Below are positions 1 through 14,500 of a DNA stretch of 64,000 nt, one piece after another. The notes under the pieces were generated by a model that had not been told where the DNA came from, made no database searches, and saw only the letters and a program-made list of their open reading frames with translations. Source of the DNA: Sinonovacula constricta (taxonomy: Eukaryota; Mollusca; Bivalvia; Cardiida; Solecurtidae); NCBI GenBank assembly GCA_007844125.1, contig CM017568.1:7993573-8057572 (forward strand). Direction: 5' to 3'. Each line of letters starts with the position of its first letter. The first letter of the stretch is position 1. Position numbers and translations under genes: made by a program.

Positions 1-41
1 GAGGAAATAAATTAATCATAAATAACAATTATTAAATCTTG

Positions 42-345
42 TTCCGTTCCGTTCCGCTAAATATCATTATCCTAGGGGATATTTATACTTTGCGGAACGA
101 AACGGAACAACTGTTTGCAGTCCCGAAGATTTTATATAAATAATGTCCATTTAGAAGTAGGTATTCAGATGGTTCAGTTCGAAAAAGCCCTTGATCGACT
201 GTTCGCTAGGCAGTTTCAATATTTCATTATTTTTATTTAATATATTTACATATTAGTAAAAAATTGCTGTGCCCCGTGTGGTGCCTCAATGTTTGTTCCG
301 TTCCGTTTCGTTCCGTTCCGCAAAGTATAAATAGCCATTGGTGAG
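42..345. mobile_element. Short inverted-repeat element (MITE-like)
   Basis: TATTTATACTTTGCGGAACG (from 78) and its inverse near 300-330 (CGTTCCGTTCCGCAAAGTATAAATA) face each other, each extended by GTTCC repeats. The interior has no coding sequence. A second arm copy at 42-75 makes the left end itself a hairpin. Target duplication not resolved. Confidence 0.5.
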
Positions 346-862
346 TGCACACTTGCCATCAACAAGTGCCTTTATGTTACATATAATTCTCTTTAAATCA
401 AAGGTCAGCCATTTTTTACCTTTGTTTAGGGTCGTATTGCACTCTGTTTCTCATTTAAAGGTGGTTTATGAATGTAACAATTGTCCATCGATATATTAAA
501 GACAAACTCAATTTTGAACATGACCTCAATGTTCAATTGTATAAATTGTGAAAAGAAAAAGCTCCTAATGTTCAGTCTTTTCAAATCTATCAATAAGCAC
601 AACTAGAGTTTTTTAAAAAAAACAGATATCAGCCTAAGCTGATTTTCTGGATATTGATAACATTATCTTTTCTTTTTTATGCTTCCCTTTTCAGCAATAA
701 ACAGCATGAGGCAGAATCCTTTCTGGTAACAGCAATTATCAAGTAGTTTGAAAAAAATATTGGTCCAAACTCTTGCATTTCTCAGTTGAGAACTGTTGTT
801 ACTTCAGCATCAACTGTGGTAACTTTGTAGTATGTATAATCTCGTATAAATAGCTAAACTAG

Positions 863-1931
863 ATGGAAAAAGTTTTCTCACTATTGTTTCTTGCATCCAA
901 ATTTTTCAATACTGCAAATGTCGTGTTCAAATTGACAACATGAATTGTTTTACGTTTGCTGAACATGTACATATCACACTGTCATAAAAACGGTTTGTGT
1001 TAGCTAGCATGGGTAAACGCCCCACTCTATTCGTAATTGATAGAAATGTTGCTTTGGGGATGCTTGCTGCAGGTGCACATGTTATTGACAACGCACAACA
1101 TTTAAGTTACCATAAATGAACAGTTTATTGTCTCCAAGAAAGTTTGCAACAAACGGGTAGCGTTAAAGAAGACCCTGTTCTGGAAGACGTAATTGATTCA
1201 TGACCGCTAAAACCTAGCTCAGTGACTAAGACAAGCCACAGGGATAAGAGAGGATGGATCCCACCAAAATCATCGAATCAAAATCATCGAATATGACCAG
1301 TGCAGTGACGAAAGTGTTATGATTTGGGGAGGAATTTCCAATATCGGGAAGAAAGAACTAAAAATTGTGCATGGGACTTTAAATTCCCTTACTGTGACAT
1401 CACCGGTCCCGTCATCGTTCCGTTTATAGTGAATGTCAATGCTGACATTCTGCAGCAGGATCCCACTCCGCACGTCACACAAGGAATGTTCTTGAAGCAA
1501 ACAACATCAATACCATCCAGTGGCCAGCAAAATTGCCAGATCTCTCCCCAACCGAACACATGTGGGACTACCTTGGTCAAAAAGTGCGCAATCGAAATGA
1601 CTTTGCTGACCTGGAGCATGCACTGCACGAGGAGTGGGCCCTGGTACCTTTGCATTTTAACATATGACCGATATACAGCATGAGGCATCGCTATCTGGCT
1701 GTTCTTAATGCTAGAGGTAGCCATACTTGTTATTGTGGGATTTTTTTTTATTTTGACCCCTACATTAAATCAGAGTGGTAAAAACATGTTTTTCATAAAG
1801 ATTTTTTGTTAAAATTACTGAACCGAAGTGGATATTGAATAAAATTTGCCATAAGTACTTGTTTTGTCTTTTATATGAGTATTTAACAGAAATATAGATA
1901 AAAGTATCTGGAGTGACTTAACTTTTTCCAT
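863..1931 (+). pseudogene. Decayed Tc1/mariner-type transposon
   Basis: Frames on the plus strand, broken by stops and shifts, read ALGMLAAGAHVIDNAQH.. (1056 onward, N-terminal helix-turn-helix), LQQDPTPH (about 1453) and IQWPAKLPDLSPTEHMWDY (about 1517-1575). The last two are the catalytic D and the SP-x-E-H-x-W-D motif of DD34E transposases. ATGGAAAAAGTT at 863-874 and its inverse at 1920-1931 look like the terminal repeats. At about 1.07 kb it has an internal deletion and cannot be active. Confidence 0.78.
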
Positions 1932-2297
1932 TCAGTATATTATCAGAGTAGAATTTCTTTTTTATTTTCTTTTAATGTTTCATTTTATTTTAAATGTTAT
2001 CAATTACATGTACTTATTTTGTGATAAAAAAGGAACAATGCAATACCCAAAATAAAATCAACCTTTACTACATAACAGGTATCATTTTCTCGAGATAGAA
2101 GCAAGTCAGTTTAATTTATGTTTGGTTCATACTTTAAGCAGGTTTGTGAATTTCAATAAGCTTAGTAGAATTATTTTTTATATACTTTTTAAACAGCACT
2201 GTCAGCAGAAGACTGTTATAGATATAATGGTTACACATGTACAAATATTTTCATTAGCAAATCTTTAAAATAGACAAGGATTATTTTTTAGTATAAA
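1932..2297. other. AT-rich stretch downstream of the gene
   Basis: I see no coding sequence, repeat or RNA gene here beyond short A/T runs. Confidence 0.4.
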
Positions 2298-2303
2298 TTT
2301 ATT
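2298..2303 (-). terminator. Candidate polyadenylation signal AATAAA
   Basis: TTTATT on the plus strand gives AATAAA on the minus strand, 167 bp past the stop codon. It is followed by a U-rich/mixed region. The AT content makes chance matches common. Confidence 0.45.
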
Positions 2304-2469
2304 GACAAATGTGGCTAGTTCTAGTAAAATGTACAAAATTTCTTATATCACATCATATATCACAGTAAAAAACACAGTTAACTCTTGTTCATATATTGTA
2401 TACATACTAAAAGAAAGCAAAATGTTTTTTTCATCACAGACATGTTACCCTGACTTTAAAATAAAGCCA

Positions 2470-2572
2470 TTAGAAATGTTGGATGCACTCTAACAAAACT
2501 CCATCTATTTTATAATAGAAGCGGTAGGACCCAAACTCTTTTGAACTGCCATCTTTGTTTACACACCAGCAT
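2470..2572 (-). CDS. Terminal exon: thyroglobulin type-1 domain, second half, and stop
   Basis: 103 nt, acceptor TTCTTTTTCAG, stop TAA at 2470-2472. It begins with the third base of Arg and then CWCVNKDGSS.., the hallmark CWCV of thyroglobulin type-1 domains. It ends with a last Cys (LLEC) seven codons before the stop region and the tail IQHF. The intron before it is 12.4 kb. The domain's Cys count (NCW, NC, QC, CWC, EC) fits a standard six-Cys domain, so the reading is confident despite the distance. Confidence 0.87.
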
Positions 2573-5500
2573 CTGAAAAAGAAAAAAAAAAATGTAACAC
2601 TTTAAATGTTAATAGAAAGATAACTCAAAGCCTGCTAATATTCAGCTGAGATCTAGCTCAAGTTTCCCAGATAACTTTTAACAGAGACACATTGCACACA
2701 GATACTATTAGCTTAACGCCAATAACCTGGCAATGTTTCCTCCCTAAGAAGTTTGAAAGATACTATATAAGTAATTTAATTTGAAATTAAAGCCTGCAGC
2801 TGACCCCTATCAGTTAGCTTCCAGCCTGCAGCTGACCCCTATCAATTAGCCTCCAGCCTGCAGCTGACCCCTATCAGTTAGCTTCCAGCCTGCAGCTGGC
2901 TACTTTCAGTTAGCTTCCAGCCTGCAGCTGATCCCTATCAGTTAGCCTGCAGCTGACCCCTATCAGTTAGCTCCCAGCCTCCAGCTGACCCCTATCAGTA
3001 AGCCTCCAGCCTGCAGCTGACCCCTATCAGTTAGCCTCCAGCTAACCATTATCAGTTAACTCCCAACCTGCAGATGATGCCTATCAGTTAGCTCCCAGTC
3101 CACATTGACCCCTATAGTTTGCTCCTAGCCCAAAGCTGACCTCTATTAGTTAGCTCCCAGTGCACAGCTGAAAATTATCAATTTGCTCACAGCCTGCAGG
3201 TGACCCCTATCAGTAAGCTCTGAGGCCTGCAATTGACCATTATTAGCTAGCTTCCAGCTGACCCATATCAGTAAGCTCCCAGCCTACAGTAGTCCCATGT
3301 CAGTTAGCTCCCAGCCTCTGGCTGACCCTTATCAGTTAGCTCCCAGCCGCCAGCTGACCCCTATCAGTTAGCTACCAGCCTACAGTAGACCCATATCAGT
3401 TAGCTCCCAGCCTCCAGCTGACCCCTTTCAAATAAGCTCCCAGCCCACAGCTGACCCCTATCACTTAGCTCCCAGCCTACAGTAGTCCCAGTCAGTTAGC
3501 TCCCAGCCTCCGGCTGACCCCTATCAGTTAGCTCCCAGCCTCCAGCTGACCCCTATCAGTTAGCTCCCAGTCTACAGTAGACCCCTATCAGTTAGCTCCC
3601 AGCTTGCAGCTGACTCCTATCAGTTAGCTCCCAGCCCACAGCTGACCCCTATCAGTTAGCTCCCAGCCTGCTGCTGGCTAATCTTGATCAAGCCTAAATT
3701 GGAACAATTCATACTAAGCTGGCAAGGAGTTAAGATCGGAATAAAAGTTGCCAAGGTTAGTTTAGTTTGCATTTTTACTCTGGCATAATTAACTATTTAC
3801 AAACTGTTTAAAGAACCATGATTTTCTGTGCATGTTTATATAACAATGTTATATTGTATTACATTGTTAGAAACTAATGAGTACCAGTTCAATGTTGCAT
3901 GGCCATACCATCAACTTTCATGTTTTCATAAGAATTGTATGTTTGGTTCACATTTCCAGCATAGAATGTCATAAATATTACCTGATACAGAACTCAAATT
4001 GTAGGGAACTTATCTGACTTTTCTATGGCCAGTGTTGATGGCAAAATCATTGAAAAAATATTGTTGTCATCAACAGGATATTTTGAGAAAATTAACTTTG
4101 CCAAAAAAGAATCATTAGAAAAATCAAGTTTTTATCAGGATTAATATTTTAACAATATTTTCTATAAGTGTGTGTGGCAAATAATTAATATAAATTGAAA
4201 TCATAAAGAATTGGCATGAAGTCTATTGTGCGCATCTATATAAATACTATTTGGCAAAAGCCTCTCAATAATGACATCATAACAGCTGTTTGACAGGAAA
4301 TGCCAGACATTTCCAAACACATTGATTTTACACAACATTGCAAAGCAACAAGTTTCTTCCTGAAAATAAGCACAGAAGTTTGCCATAAAAGGTCGTAAAT
4401 ATCTATAATCCTACTATTCATTACTCTTCACAGTGAAAAGATTTTAATGTAAATATTGAGACCCTGTTAACAACAATGCATAATGAAGTATCACTGCTGA
4501 TTTTCTAATTTTGTTAAAAATTATTCATAAACAATACAATTAATTGCCACAGTGTGAAATTGTTTGTTGGGTTTTTCGTCCTACCAGCAGTATTTTAGTT
4601 ATCTGGAGACCGTGTCCACTTGAGGTACTATGTTGAGCACCATGAATCTGGCATGATACCACACCCAGTCACATTAGCCAGATATTGGGCCGACCACTAG
4701 TGATACTATCCTTATTTGAATGTTAACAAGCCAGCTGTACAACGACCTTAAAGATGCACTTCAGTATGTCCTAACCTGGGTTTGAACCACAAGCCTCTCT
4801 TACCAATAGCAGATGATCTATTGTGCTACCAGTTATGGTTGCTACATAAAACTTGCATCATTGGACATCTATGACCAATCCATTCCATTACTTTACCTTC
4901 ATCGCCTATGGGATATTTAGTTCACTTTTCGCCATTTCTAGTAATGATATTTCATTGGTTGCTTCATAATCCAATGAAGATTTCAGTCCAATGATAAAGC
5001 AATTTCTCTCATTGTTTCAACTGACAAAGTGGTGACATTGTTATACCTCTACTCTCCACACTGAAGAGTATGGATTTTGTAAGCAGTATTTTGACTGGCC
5101 AATTCATGTTCTATTCAGTTCGATAAGACGACAGAAAATTTACCAATAAACTCACGTTCAACTAATTTAGTAAAACAGAATAGTCTAGTGTGGGTATCAG
5201 ACGATAAAACTTTGAAATAAAGATTGCAGCAAGAACCACTGGACATTGTATGATTTATTCGCTGTATCGTATTTCTTTAATGTTTTATCACACTGTAGAG
5301 ATTTGATGCAAACAATGTATTTTATTGTCTACACAAGATAAATATATTCTGTGATCAAATTTGTTAAATCCAAAGCTTGTACAACATTACTGGCATTATA
5401 AGCATCAAACTGTTAAGTGTTTTCAATAGAAAACATTGTTACATTTAAACATGAATAAACTTTAAAATATTTGTTCATCCACTTAATAAATTAAGCAATG

Positions 5501-8500
5501 CATGTTTGTTATTGGGTTTTAGTTTCTTCTTGAAACTTTCCCAGACAAAGTATCCAATTGCCAAATTATTCCTTATATATTGCTAAATGCTTGCAGACGA
5601 ATTTCATATTCATGAGATTCATAATTATTGCATTATACCGGTACCTATGTATTTTCCTGTTAATTATGCAGATGATTCTTCATAATTACCTGCAAGTATA
5701 CAGTAGGCTATTTAAAGAACTGAGATTAAGCTGAGAATGTTGATTATAATTCATTTTTAATTGTTTAATTATGTTAGGCACTTGCATGCAATCCTAAATA
5801 TCCTATACTGCTAGAGACTCAGCAACACATAGTGCACATCCTGATCTGACAGCTTCCAGCAGATCTACCTTATTTGCTTTAGCTTTGTCAATATGTCCTA
5901 AGCAGAAGTTTACTTTTCTGAAATTTCTCATTAACAAATAGATTATTACAAAAGAGTTAAAAAAAAATACTTTATATTATAAAGCTTATAGACATTCCAT
6001 CTAAAAAATTTCTCTTTATGAGATAATCTATCAATAAAATGCAAGGCAGAAAATGCAAGGCAGTTAAAGTAACAATTCGGTTAGCTTTCGTTACAAATTT
6101 AGTAAGGTCAACATTATAAACCAGAATGTATCAGTTTTGTATTGAGATATTAAATGATTAAATAAATACAAAATGCAACACAAGTTAATAATTAACATTC
6201 TCAAATTCCTATATTTGTTTACCGGTTTGCACTTCTGAAACAATGCGGAACATCTTAAGTTTAAATATTAAAATATTTCTCTAGCATGTGATATAACAAT
6301 ATATTACAGGGTCAAGATTGCTAAGTGGTTATTAAAAATATCATTATGTAGGCATCTGACACAAGGTACTTACAAACAATATAACGAACCTAAATGGTGG
6401 ACTACCTATTTAAAATATGTCTAACGCCTTAACTTTCTAGAGAAGTAAAGAAAAAAAAAAATCACTTCCCATGGATGGTGATACAGGTACTTTAGAATTT
6501 CCAATATTCAATTGTTACACATTCTTATCTTGTTCCACAAGATAGGACTGAAACATTTTAAGGCAGAGCAAATGTAATGCTGCACCTCTAATTGAAGAGT
6601 ATCAAAATTAGGGTTAAAATGCTTCAAAACTGGGGGTCGTGGGTTCGAACACTGGTATGGGCACTAATGGTCAACTTTTTTTCTTTCTACTTTTTCACTT
6701 TGACAATTATTTCTACAAGAGTAAGAAGCAACCATGTACAGATTTTAATTTTATTCTTGTAAATGAATTCAAATTGTATGGAGTGTGCTTAATTTGATTA
6801 CAAATTCATTATCTGGCATATTTAAAGTCGAAACCATGTGGTGAAATTATATTATATTTTGTAACATCAACCAAAGTAATTTATAGAACATTTTGGGCAA
6901 CTCTGAAATAAATTGTTTGGCTATGAAGAGGTCGGTGATTTTTTAATGAAACGCAGTAAGCAACAACAAAAAATCTGTCTTTAACTTAATGTGTTTACAA
7001 ATTTGGGATAGTTTGTGTAAAACCAATCAAGTAACATGTTTAGTTTGTTTATCTAATGCTATATTTTGTTTCCAAATGATGCTCAATGGCAAAACAAGTC
7101 TCCTAAAGAGGATATTATAAAATATTTAGAGTTTTCTTATTTCTGAAAAACAGAAAACTTTAAATACCAATTTAAGAAAATATCCATAAATTCAAAACTG
7201 GATGGAGAATTACTTAAAATTTGGCATGCACATCCTCAATATAGTATACAACACATCAGTCATGTTACTTTTCAAATTCCATATATTTTTAATTACATTT
7301 GCTTTACCTTAAATAGCGCAAAAAGTAGGGAAAATTTAATATTCCTACAGTAGATGTATACCAAATAATACACAAGGGAGATAACAAAAACAAGTACCGG
7401 TAATGTCCCATTAGAAACAAATAGGGAATGTGAACCCAGAAAAAAAGAACGCCAACCTCTTGTAATGCCTTAGTTAGTACACTCATTCTTAGTTTTATAT
7501 TCGGATGTATGACCAACCACCATTGAATGAAAGATTTATTCAACTGATCAATAGGCCTTTATAAATAGAACAGAAATAAATAAATAAAACAGAAAAATGT
7601 GCTTAAAAGTTTAAATTATGTTCTGATAACATTCCTGTGGTAATAACAAGTATGAAAAGTAAAAAAACAAAAACTATTTATGAAAACTGCAGGATACAGA
7701 ACACTATCTGTTTCTGTGATAATAACAAGTGTAAGAAGTATGAAAAGTGAAAAAAAATGTTTGAGAGCTGTATAATCCAACAGTGTCTAGAAAAAAAGCA
7801 GAAGGGAGGATTCTTTGAAGTAAACTGATATAATCATGTAATGAAGGAAGGCATCCCTTGCTATAGGGTGATCAAATACTTATCTTGTTCATCATCCAGA
7901 AAATTGGGGATTTAATTCGAATTGATATCAATTTATTACAATGTAAGTACATTTCTATCATTACAGTGTACAAATAAAATGTCTTGATTACCTCTTTAGA
8001 AATGCTTTTATTAATTCAAACTTCCGGAAGTAGGAACTAAGTCTGTAATATGTAAGAGATAAAGGGTAATTTCTGAACTCAGCCTAATAAGCAGGAATTT
8101 GGAAGGCATAGGCAAAAAGTGAAGATCTGATTAGCCAGTCGCCTGCTTGGTGGTTTCTGATCTTAATCTACACTATTTGTTGTGTATTCTCTAAATATAT
8201 CTTGTCCCTTTACATATATGTGTGGGCATATAATGAAGATTTGTTAATAAATGTAGCAAGCTAAGGGTTTCACTTATTTTGTACCCTTAATTGTATTATA
8301 TCAATAAACGTTATGGAATTACAACATCACACAAGATCTAATGACATCATTTTCTGTGCTCATAACTGGGGTCATGCTCAAATTCAACTATTATGGGTGC
8401 TATTAAAAAAAGTTAATTTTGCACTCTCATAGCAGATTAAAATTTGAACTTGCTAATAAAAAGGAAAAGGGAAACTATATCAATTTAATGAATTCTGATT

Positions 8501-11500
8501 ATTTATTTTTTTAGATTTAATAACAGTGTGTGTTTTTTTCTATGCTAAAAATGAAGGAAAACTCAAGTAAAAAAGCTATTTTTGCAATTTTCTAATTTTA
8601 TTGTTTAAAGTTTTTAATTAATCAATGTCTGAAATTATATTAAACATAACAATCATCCATTGGTTCACCCTGCAGCAATTGGAATTCCAGTCAGTCATAC
8701 CCAAAACATCAGTCATAGTATAATTTTAACAATCATAATGACATTTTCTTATTGAAATACTGAGTTCCTATTTTTAGCAAAACATAAGAATAATAATAGA
8801 GGCTATAAGGATACCTGTAATAGAGGAACACTGGGCTCGTAAAGAGTTTTACTGGAAGTTATATTTATAGCCTGAAAATTTCTCATCTCTTCAAATTTTT
8901 CCTTAGAGATAGGAAAATGGTCTGAAGTTTCATTCTTAAACCATTTAATCTAAAAATTCCCAGGTTATGTTTCTTCAAAATTTAAGGAAATTTCTTAGTT
9001 TAAGTGAGAGAAAAAACAACTCACAACAACAGGTGCATATAACAGTTCAAAACAAACTGAAGGCAATGATAAGTTCAGTTCAAGGCACAATGAACAAATA
9101 AGACTTGGTAGACTTTATTTGCTTTGTAGCACAATCTCAGGCCTGAGTTTTTACAAAGTAAATCTTTCGTAATTTTTTACTTCTTAGAAAATAGTAATGC
9201 ACAGTGCATAATTAAAGACACTTAACTGACTAATGTAGAACTTATTAATATGACAATATTATATATAAAGTAACATTAAGGACTAGATGTTTCAAATAAT
9301 TTCACAATCAAGCATTCTGTGACTTGACCCTGCATGACCTATCCATCACTTTCTCTCAACCTCTCTATCACAGTCTGCAAATCCTGTTGTCAGCCTGGAT
9401 TAAACCTAATGCGACAATAAATATGTTTGTTGACACAAACTGTTAATGCTTATCCTGAAAGTTTGCCTTAGTTTCTGATAATTTCGAGTCCTTTTAAAAG
9501 TTTTAACACCAATCTTTGAGGGCCAATCCACTTAAGATGAATTCTTTTTGCTGGTCACTGGCCTGAAATGACCAACAAATCACTAAAGGACTTAAGGTCA
9601 TCTTATGAGAAATATTTGATTTAAACACTGCCAAAAATGTTATCATTAGTATCTGGCCACTGTTTAACAAAGGTGACTTTTGTTAGTGTATAACTATTTG
9701 TTCTGTACAAACTATGCAATTATCAGAAAAATAATGGAGTTGGGAAAAACAATGACATGATGAAAATGTTAAATCCTTATAATGGCTCATTATCTAAAAA
9801 AAGACAAGTGTTTTTGTAAATGTTTTAGAAATACATCACAGGGATTCGATGATAGTCATTGTTGTGATGCCCATATATCTAAAAGGCCAAAACCAGATAT
9901 TCATCACATTTTAAAAATGATTACTATGATTCAACTTTTTGAATGTGACTAAGTAGATCATTTTTTTTATTAAAATTATTTTTTTAAACAGTGTTTTCAT
10001 TTTAAGGCTATGCAGCCTTTTAAAACTATTTTTAGATTCCATGCGGTTTTTTTTGCAAAGCGTATTGGGAACAATATGTGACAATTGCCAACAGTTTCTT
10101 ATCAAAATGTAGGAATTGTCAGTTCAAACCTTACCCAGACTGTTACTAGTGTCAGTCATTTGTTGTTATAGCAAAGTGGAAGTCATATTAGCTTTTGACA
10201 AAGTAAAAATAGCTGTAGTGATTCTCTTAGGTATTTTATAAACAATCCAAAATACTGGTTTTAACCAGTGAAGGATGTAAACTTGTGCTTTTTAGTCAGG
10301 AGTTAAATTAGTAGCAACAAATACATGCATCTACTACTAATTATCCACAGAAATCAAATGTGATACTCAGTCTTTAATGGCCGAAAACCCCAGACAAGTG
10401 TCTGGTTAAAACCACTGGCACACTGCAGGTTAGATGGAAGATCTAACATTACACCCTGACCAGGACTCGAACCCACATAGTGAGTCAGAGAAGAGACAAG
10501 TCCCCAACTCTACCTCTTGACCAGGGTTACACCCTTTGTATTTATAAATAACTGTCAATAAATAACATAACCTTGCAAGTCCACAGCCCTACCTCTTGAC
10601 CAGGGTTACACCCTTTGTATTTATAAATAACTGTCAATAAATAACATAACCTTGCAAGTCCCCAACTCTACCTCTTGACCAGGGTTACACCCTTTGTATT
10701 TATAAATAACTGTCAATAAATAACATAACCTTGCAAGTCCACAGCCCTACCTCTTGACCAGGGTTACACCCTTTGTATTTATAAATAGCTGTCAATAAAT
10801 AACATAACCTTGCAAGTCCCCAACTCTACCTCTTGACCAGGGTTACACCCTTTGTATTTATAAATAACTGTCAATAAATAACATAACCTTGCAAGTCCAC
10901 AGCCCTACCTCTTTGACCAGGGTTACACCCTTTGTATTTATAAATAACTGTCAATAAATAAAATAACCTTGCAAGTCCACAGCCCTACCTCTTGACCAGG
11001 GTTACACCCTTTGTATTTATAAATGACTGTCAATAAATAAAATAACCTTGCAAGTCCACAGCCCTACCTCTTGACCACGGTTACACGCTTTGTATTTATA
11101 AATAACTGTCAATAAATAACATAACCTTGCAAGTCCACAGCCCTACCTCTTGACCAGGGTTACACCCTTTGTATTTATAAATGTAAATAAATAACATAAC
11201 CTTGCAAGTCCACAGCCCTACCTCTTGACCAGGGTTACACCCTTTGTATTTATAAATAACTGTCAATAAATAACATAACCTTGCAAGTCCACAGCCCTAC
11301 CTCTTGACCAGGGTTACACCCTTTGTATTTATAAATAACTGTCAATAAATAAAATAACCTTGCAAGTCCACAGCCCTACCTCTTGACCAGGGTTACACCC
11401 TTTGTATTTATAAATGACTGTCAATAAATAAAATAACCCTGCAAGTCCACAGCCCTACCTCTTGACCATGGGTACATGCTTTGTATTTATAAATAACTGT

Positions 11501-14500
11501 CAATAAATAACATAACCTTGCAAGTCCACAGCCCTACCTCTTGACCAGGGTTACAGCCTTCTTATTTATAAATGACTATAAATAACATAACTTTGCAAGT
11601 CCACAAGCCTACCTCTTGACCAGGGTTACAGCCTTCTAATTTATAAATAACCATAAATAAAAAAACTTTGCAAGTCCCCAACTCTCCCTCTTGACCAGGG
11701 TTACACCCTTTGTATTTATAAATAACTGTCAATAAATAACATAACCTTGCAAGTCCACAGCTTTACCTCTTGAACTGGGTTACACCTTTCCTATTTATAA
11801 ATAACTATCTATAAAGAACATAACCTTGCACAAGATTTAAGACCAAAAGATTGCCACAATAAAAGCTTATTTAAAATCAAGCTGATATACACTGTGTAGC
11901 ATGAACCGTCTGAAAAAATATCTATCCAATTTTACAATTTTTGTGTAAAACTAAAGTATGTTTATAACATAGTATATAATACACAATTAACAACATACTG
12001 CCGATGTCTCTGTAGTTATTCATGGAGGAAGATGCCAGGCCTATTTCTGAGTTGAACCAATGGTGCCCCACATGGCAACTAGATGACCTCCCAACATGAA
12101 ATTTCTTCCTCTTACTGAGACTCAAACTCACACAGTAAGGTGCTCAGCAACTCAAATCGTTCAGCCACAGGGGCCCAGCCAAAACATTTGTGATCTTCAT
12201 AAGGAACTTTTTCTAAAATCAATTCATTTTAAATAAACCTCAGCAAAATCTTACACAAATCTAAACTAACATTTATTGAAAGACACAGCTGAAATCTCTA
12301 ATGTGGAATGTCAATGCAAAATTTATTGCATGGGCTTCTTCTTATTACAAATATACTGAAAAAACATTTTAACATATATGTCAACAACATTCTAAGCAAA
12401 ATATTGTGTAAAATACTTCAATTTAAAACAGAAACAACACTCACATTGATTTATTTCTCACTTTGTTCATCTGCATAAGCATACATGTCAGGACTTTCTA
12501 AATGATCTTCTGAAATAAATGTCATTACAATAAAAAATTACTGCACAATAAAATATGTTTTTATTCCATAGTGACTCTTGAACTGTTAATTTGTCAAAGT
12601 GAAGTTTTTGTAAACTGTCAAGATAACCTTGTTTGAATGTGTGCTTTCATTCCATTTGTAAAATATTGCTATACAAAGATGAAAAATGGGAGCTGTCAGT
12701 GTTACTGACATAAGCCTCTAAAAACACAATGACCTTTGGTATGATCTTGACCTTGAGGATTGAACTTGCTAATGGTATACAGGCTGCAATTTCTTGAGTA
12801 TGTCAGTAGTATGGTGAAGATTGATCTGTAAACAAATGACAAAGTTATTGCCAAAAGATTAAAATGTAGCATGAGCAGAAATTTATAAGGATTTACGCTA
12901 GTTTTGACCTTAAAAATGAGCTTCATCTTAAAGGTGGCACTTATAAATTCATGGAACACCTTAAAATGTATGTTTGTAAGATATAGGGCTGTATACAATC
13001 TTAGTATACTTGATTATTTTGCCAATTGATTATCCATTCACACTTAAAAATATTGTTATATTTTGTGAAAAAAGGAAACAGTTATGAAAATAGTCACCAA
13101 ATTTTGCATCATATTTGTGACCCCATATGACAGTGCTGTCAAAATGTGTTCACTATAAATAAAACTCAGAACATTGTGTGGTTACAAGTATGAATTTAGG
13201 GCAACTACTATGTACCTGACCAGATGATGACACTAACATTAAGTTTTTTTGTGCATGTATTACATGCAAACTATCATGGCAGGCAAATAAGTTGATCAAA
13301 CTCACAAATCATTAAAAAAAAGAAAAAAGAAAGAAGCTTAGGCAAATTGTGTAGATCCAGATTGGCCAGACCCTCCTGGCGGCTGTCTGATCAGAATCTA
13401 CAATTTGTTTTGCAGAGTCTCTAGAATAATGTTTTGCAACCTTTGCTTGCAGTTGCTAGTAAATATCTAATGTTTTGTCTTGCTGAAAAGTAACTGTAGA
13501 TAAAGGTTTAGATAACATGTGGTAGAGAAAGGACATCAGACAAAAATCAAGAGAGAAAGAAAAAAAAGAGATAGTGGAAGGGATTATCTTAACCAAAGTC
13601 AGAAAACAGTCTGACAAAGTAAATCTTTAAATATCCACCTAAAATCCTTTCAATGGCTTAAAAGCTCAGACATTAAATCCACAAAGATTCCAGAGAGTGC
13701 ACCTTGTCTAAAGGAACCTTCGGACCAAGAGAACCATCAAAGTATCTGGTCCAGTCCATCGTCCTTGGTGATTCTGGTATGCTGTGAGATTGCTCTTGAA
13801 AAAGCTTGTTATTGAATTCTCGATAACCTTGTTAATCTTGGTAATCTGTTTTAGATGATAGTGTTTTATTCCGCTATCTTCAACTTGATGTGGTCTTTTA
13901 TTCCCAGTTCATCTTTATGGACTGGTGTGACAATGTATTCTGGCTTGAGGGATGTCAGTGCAAGGGGTCCTTTGAGTCTGTATTTCAATCATGACACATC
14001 ACAATCTGAAGGTTGAAAATTTTCCTGTTTTGTTCCTGTATTTACCGTGTAACCTTTGGACCATTTAATGCTTCATTCTTCTTTTTTCACTAAGCAGTTC
14101 AAGTCTTGAAATTCCTATGAGATTGACAATATTAATCAAGTTAATTCTCTTTATCTTCCTATTTGTTTCATGTTAGTTTGATATTTGAACTGTATTTTTT
14201 TATATTTTGCCACTTATCATGATTCACATATTAATTTGGTTCTCATTATCACATTTTTTGTACCAGTACATTTTGTTTTCTTTAATTAAGTGTAGTTTCA
14301 TATTTGAACTGTAAACATTTTTACCTTTTTATTTGATTTGCTGTAGTTTAACGTTTCAACTGATTTCTTTTATACATTTTTTGATTACAGTAGATAACCT
14401 TAAGGCCTTATCAGCTGTTTATTACCCACAGATGAGCATTTTATCTCTGTAAAAGTATAAGGTACCGAGTAAAGGTAATCAACTTATTAATTTTTATAAC

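Noticed and set aside
6635..6670. Possible tRNA gene around GGGTTCGAACACTGG
   Set aside because: Only a B-box-like string; no acceptor stem or cloverleaf could be folded, so a SINE fragment is more likely.
10500..11830. CRISPR-like regular array
   Set aside because: Eukaryotic context, and whole units (including the would-be spacers) are repeated, so it is a tandem satellite.
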